This document shows, piece after piece, positions 5,070 to 6,926 of a stretch of DNA of 6,926 nucleotides. The stretch is taken from the NCBI GenBank assembly GCA_964504025.1, contig CAZDCO010000048.1:1-6926 (forward strand). The letters are read 5' to 3'. The position numbers and the translations under genes are program-made. Under the pieces are notes generated by a model. It saw nothing but the letters and a program-made list of their open reading frames with translations, searched no databases and was not told the origin of the DNA. The DNA is from Scatosoma sp964504025 (lineage in GTDB: Bacteria; Bacillota; Clostridia; Christensenellales; Borkfalkiaceae). Each line of letters begins with the position of its first letter. The first letter of the stretch is position 1.

Positions 5070-5531
5070 TTATAAATATCGTTTCCAGCGTTTTTCAAAC
5101 GCCTCTTCCCGTTCGAGCATTTCGCGAAGCAGGGCAAGAATTTCGTCCGTTTCGCCGTCGTCGTCGACGTGTTCTCCGCTTTCCGATTCACTTGCGCGCA
5201 GGGCGGTAATTCCCATCACCGTGCCCTGCACCATCATCTCCGCCACGTGCCTGCGCGAATTATCCGTGAGGGTGTTCATCTTGATCGAGCCCCACATCAT
5301 CGCCTTTTTGAACGGGTTGGGCTCTTTGAGTTCGATCCCCCTGTCCTTGGCAAGCATCGCCGCCTTTGCGGATAACTGTTCGTAGACTTCGTGTTGCGCG
5401 AACAACTCGTTCTTTACCTCTTCGTCCTCCACTTCGGGCATAATATCGGAAATGGACTGCAACGCCAGCTGCGCGTTGCGGTAGATTTCCGCCAAAATTT
5501 CTTCCGATCGTTTGTTGTCTGTACTCGGCAT
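5070..5531 (-). CDS. Small helical (ferritin-like bundle) protein of unknown function
   Basis: The 153-residue soluble protein has no signal peptide or membrane segment. Its pattern suggests a four-helix bundle: about 9-31 (ending ISDIMPEVED), 37-63 (KNELFAQHEVYEQLSAKA), 84-112 (KMNTLTDNSRRHVAEMMVQGTVMGI) and 127-150. The central E-x-x-H/E-type positions (His48, Glu51, His95, Glu98) resemble ferritin-like folds, but metal binding is not demonstrated. From memory it is similar to short hypothetical proteins common in Clostridia with a shared W-G-S-I-x-M-N and H-x-A-E-M pattern. I chose ATG 5529-5531 because AAAGGAG (plus 5543-5549) is 11 nt upstream. A GTG four codons earlier would directly abut the ribosome-binding site. 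It is convergent with traX and divergent from rplU. No clear promoter was found at 5550-5625. Confidence 0.8.
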   Translation of the reverse strand: MPSTDNKRSEEILAEIYRNAQLALQSISDIMPEVEDEEVKNELFAQHEVYEQLSAKAAMLAKDRGIELKEPNPFKKAMMWGSIKMNTLTDNSRRHVAEMMVQGTVMGITALRASESESGEHVDDDGETDEILALLREMLEREEAFEKRWKRYL

Positions 5532-5625
5532 AGTTTTTCTCACTCCTTTTTCCTATCAGGTTGCGCGCGGCGGATAAAAAATATGCCGTTTCGCACGAAA
5601 AAGTTGTAAAATCGCTAAAAAATGC

Positions 5626-5655
5626 TTGACGGCTTAGCGCGAAATATGGTATAGT
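5626..5655 (+). promoter_or_regulatory. Promoter of rplU-rpmA
   Basis: TTGACG (5626-5631) and TATAGT (5650-5655) are separated by 18 bp. TG at 5647-5648 makes an extended -10 (TGGTATAGT). The predicted start is near 5662, leaving a leader of about 120 nt before rplU. Confidence 0.75.
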
Positions 5656-5661
5656 TATAGT

Positions 5662-5782
5662 CGAGCCGATAGGAACGGGCTTTTTTAAGTCGTCCGTTTT
5701 TCGGAAAAACCGTATCGATTTTTCTTAAAAACGCGCGCGCCTTGCATTTCTTCGAGACTGGAAAGAGGAGGTAAAAAAACTT
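5662..5782 (+). promoter_or_regulatory. Structured rplU 5' leader (possible L21 leader)
   Basis: The leader can form AACGG (5674-5678) with CCGTT (5694-5698). An alternative small stem GTTTTT-CGG-AAAAAC (5696-5710) is partly exclusive with it, and CGATA (5667-5671) can enclose both by pairing with TATCG (5713-5717). A ribosomal protein L21 leader (an autoregulatory cis element) is known in Firmicutes at this place. I assign it by position and foldability, not by recognised consensus. AGGAGGT (5766-5772) is the rplU ribosome-binding site. Confidence 0.42.
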
Positions 5783-6088
5783 ATGTACGCTATTATCGAT
5801 AATGGCAACAAGCAATACAAAGTGGCGGAAGGCGACGTTGTACGCGTTGAAAAGATCGCGGGCAACGAAGGCGACACCGTAGCTTTCAAGGTGCTTATGG
5901 TTGCTGACGAAAACGGTATCAAAACGGGCGCAGAAGTTGCAAACGCAAAGGTTACCGCTACCGTCGTTAAGCAAGACAAAGCCAAGAAAATTATCGTCTT
6001 CAAGTATAAAGCAAAGAAGAACGAACGTAAGAAGCAAGGGCATAGACAACCCTTCACTGCCGTTAAAGTTGAAAAGATCGAACTCTAA
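5783..6088 (+). CDS. rplU: 50S ribosomal protein L21
   Basis: This is a complete 101-residue L21, which binds 23S rRNA in the large ribosomal subunit. The N-terminus MYAIIDNGNKQYKVAEGD is characteristic, and the C-terminal KYKAKKNERKKQGHRQPFT with its G-H-R-Q-x-x-[ST] ending fits the L21 signature. The length equals the usual family length. A strong AGGAGGT lies 10 nt from the ATG. It is the first gene of a two-gene ribosomal operon with rpmA, expressed from an extended -10 promoter through a long leader. Confidence 0.97.
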   Translation: MYAIIDNGNKQYKVAEGDVVRVEKIAGNEGDTVAFKVLMVADENGIKTGAEVANAKVTATVVKQDKAKKIIVFKYKAKKNERKKQGHRQPFTAVKVEKIEL

Positions 6089-6146
6089 GCGGTAACTGCT
6101 CCCCACGATTCGGGGCACACAAAATTTAGAACAAGGAGAAATAAAA

Positions 6147-6431
6147 ATGATTTTTATCAGTTTATTCGCTCATAAAAAAGGTACCGGCTCTTCCCACAAC
6201 GGTAGAGACAGCGAAGCAAAACGTCTTGGCACGAAGCGCAGCGACGGTCAATCGGTGCTCGCAGGTAACATTCTCGTTCGTCAACGTGGCACGAAGATCC
6301 ACCCCGGCGCAAACGTAGGTATCGGCAAAGACGACACCCTGTTCGCGCTTGTAGACGGCGTCGTTCGGTATGAAAGATTGGGCAAAGATAAGAAAAAGGC
6401 AAGCGTTTATCCCGTAGCGGACGCGCAATAA
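6147..6431 (+). CDS. rpmA: 50S ribosomal protein L27 with short cleavable-type N-terminal extension
   Basis: This 94-residue L27 lies at the peptidyl-transferase region of the 50S subunit, where its N-terminal tail reaches the P-site tRNA. GNILVRQRGTKIHPG (41-55) is the L27 signature, and AHKKGTGSSHNGRDSEAKRLG is the conserved mature N-terminus. It is preceded by MIFISLF, giving a Phe-Ala junction. Firmicutes L27 carries a 9-residue extension ending FF-A that the protease Prp removes. Here the extension is 7 residues with a hydrophobic I-F-I-S-L-F, and no prp gene sits between rplU and rpmA, only a 58-nt gap with a small CCCC/GGGG hairpin (6101-6115). AAGGAG (6133-6138) is 8 nt from the ATG. 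obg does not follow. Confidence 0.96.
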   Translation: MIFISLFAHKKGTGSSHNGRDSEAKRLGTKRSDGQSVLAGNILVRQRGTKIHPGANVGIGKDDTLFALVDGVVRYERLGKDKKKASVYPVADAQ

Positions 6432-6448
6432 GCCGAAAACAACGAAAT

Positions 6449-6484
6449 AAACGAGCAACGTATTCCTGCGTTGCTCGTTTTTTT
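6449..6484 (+). terminator. Intrinsic terminator of rplU-rpmA
   Basis: AAACGAGCAACG (from 6449) pairs with CGTTGCTCGTTT, a stem of at least 10 perfect pairs (6451-6460 with 6469-6478) and an 8-nt loop, ending in seven T (6478-6484). It lies 17 nt after the rpmA stop. Confidence 0.93.
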
Positions 6485-6507
6485 ATGCGTTCCGCGATTG
6501 TATTTAA

Positions 6508-6519
6508 GGGAGTACTCCC
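6508..6519. promoter_or_regulatory. Perfect 12-bp palindrome, candidate operator
   Basis: GGGAGTACTCCC is a perfect palindrome, about 54 bp upstream of the HTH gene's -35 box in the otherwise featureless gap 6485-6572. Small Cro/C1-type regulators often bind such dyads near their own promoter. There is no second copy here, so the assignment is weak. Confidence 0.3.
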
Positions 6520-6572
6520 CTTTCGCGCGGTTTATCCATCGGTAAACGGACGGGAGAATTTTCGGATATATC

Positions 6573-6601
6573 TTGACAAAAGTATTTTCTTGCGCTATAC
6601 T
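6573..6601 (+). promoter_or_regulatory. Near-consensus promoter of the HTH gene
   Basis: TTGACA (6573-6578), 17 bp and TATACT (6596-6601) give a strong sigma-A promoter with start site near 6608. The purine stretch GAGAGG (6608-6613) lies at the very 5' end of the predicted transcript. Confidence 0.85.
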
Positions 6602-6617
6602 ATCCGCGAGAGGTGTT

Positions 6618-6854
6618 ATCTATAAAAAAACGGATATCGTAAAAGCCGCCCTGAAAGCGCGCGGCTGGCAACAGGAAACGCTTGCTTCGGCGTGCGGCTA
6701 TAAAACGCAATCGGCAATCGGAAACAGGTTGCAAGGCGATTCGATGAAGGTGTCCACGTTCGTTAAATTGCTTTCCGCTATGGGCTACGAAGTCATCGTG
6801 CGAAGCGTCGATCCGTCCGTGCCTGCCTGCGAATGGCGCGTAGATGAAAAATAA
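6618..6854 (+). CDS. Small Cro/C1-type helix-turn-helix protein, start codon unclear
   Basis: The frame encodes a compact XRE-type DNA-binding domain: TDIVKAALKARGWQQETLASACGY, then the recognition helix region TQSAIGNRLQG, then MKVSTFVKLLSAMGYEVIVRS and a short tail to the TAA at 6852-6854. Proteins of this kind (about 70-90 residues) are common stand-alone regulators in Clostridia. The only in-frame ATG, GTG or TTG upstream of the domain is TTG 6573, which is part of the -35 box and so lies outside the mRNA. The left boundary given is an in-frame ATC after AGAGG, a non-standard start. GTG at 6613 would give a natural N-terminus (MLSIKKTDIV) only if the A7 run (6624-6630) gained one base by slippage or sequence error. 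The domain assignment is good; the start is unresolved. Confidence 0.7.
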   Translation: MYKKTDIVKAALKARGWQQETLASACGYKTQSAIGNRLQGDSMKVSTFVKLLSAMGYEVIVRSVDPSVPACEWRVDEK

Positions 6855-6880
6855 ATCGAATGCACGAACGAAACTGAAAA

Positions 6881-6924
6881 TGGGCACTTTTTAACGATTT
6901 TTCGCTAAAAATGCCCGTTTTTTT
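6881..6924 (+). terminator. Intrinsic terminator after the HTH gene
   Basis: GGGCA plus TTTTT (6882-6892, one bulged C) pairs with AAAAA plus TGCCC (6907-6916), with an inner CGA/TCG pairing, followed by seven T (6918-6924). It lies 26 nt after the HTH stop codon. Confidence 0.8.
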
Positions 6925-6926
6925 GG

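Noticed and set aside
5532..5625. Promoter for the ferritin-like gene (TTTACA with CATATT on the minus strand)
   Set aside because: Spacing of about 19 bp or more and a weak -10; not good enough to annotate.
5725..5745. CG-rich run before rplU as a third member of the 5' hairpin family
   Set aside because: It lacks flanking complementary arms and does not sit at the transcript start.
5615..6118. Minus-strand open frame covering rplU and its leader
   Set aside because: It runs antisense to a certain ribosomal protein gene and its promoter; no recognisable domain.

Overview
The window reads as a chromosomal segment from a low-GC-lineage Gram-positive relative (Bacillota, probably an uncultured clostridial or Christensenellales-type organism, although its base composition is near-balanced to GC-leaning). 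The evidence is strong purine-rich Shine-Dalgarno sites (AAAGGAG, AGGAGGT), near-consensus sigma-A promoters, compact genes closed by hairpin/T-run terminators, an rpmA with a short Phe-Ala N-terminal extension of the kind Prp cleaves in Firmicutes, and a QueH-type queuosine enzyme. The taxonomic call is inference. No transposase, CRISPR array, tRNA or rRNA is visible.

Layout. Positions 1-254 are non-coding. They hold an exact 55-bp direct repeat (1-55 and 221-275), a leftward promoter running off the window, and an extended -10 promoter whose transcript would begin with a hairpin. Positions 255-2521 are a three-gene operon: a tandem DUF1538 membrane protein followed by two divergent P-II-like proteins. 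Here the P-II proteins probably control the membrane protein, but the substrate and ligand are unknown. Positions 2522-2770 hold a palindromic MITE/REP-like element with 13-bp terminal inverted repeats, a second structured repeat-like block, and a terminator that serves both strands. Leftward queH (2771-3358) has a perfect TTGACA-17-TATAAT promoter placed so that the mRNA should be leaderless.

Positions 3433-5056 are a rightward two-gene operon: a four-TM protein of unknown function with a charged tail, translationally coupled to a TraX-family membrane protein. It starts with a hairpin closely resembling the one at 193-220 and ends in a strong terminator. A leftward small helical, ferritin-like protein of unknown function follows (5070-5531). 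Then come the ribosomal protein genes rplU and rpmA, with an extended -10 promoter, a 120-nt structured leader (possible L21 leader) and a terminator. The usual prp gene between them is missing. The window closes with a small Cro/C1-type HTH gene that has a near-perfect promoter but no conventional start codon downstream of it, and a final terminator.

The most unusual signals are: (1) two unrelated transcripts that both begin, at about +1, with a hairpin sharing a CACGCGTGCG core but having differently sequenced, still-paired stems; (2) a P-II gene whose stop codon lies inside a palindromic repeat copy; (3) a predicted leaderless queH; (4) an HTH gene whose only in-frame NTG start is the -35 box of its own promoter; (5) the 55-bp repeat at the window edge, whose length equals a common assembler k-mer and which may be an assembly artefact.
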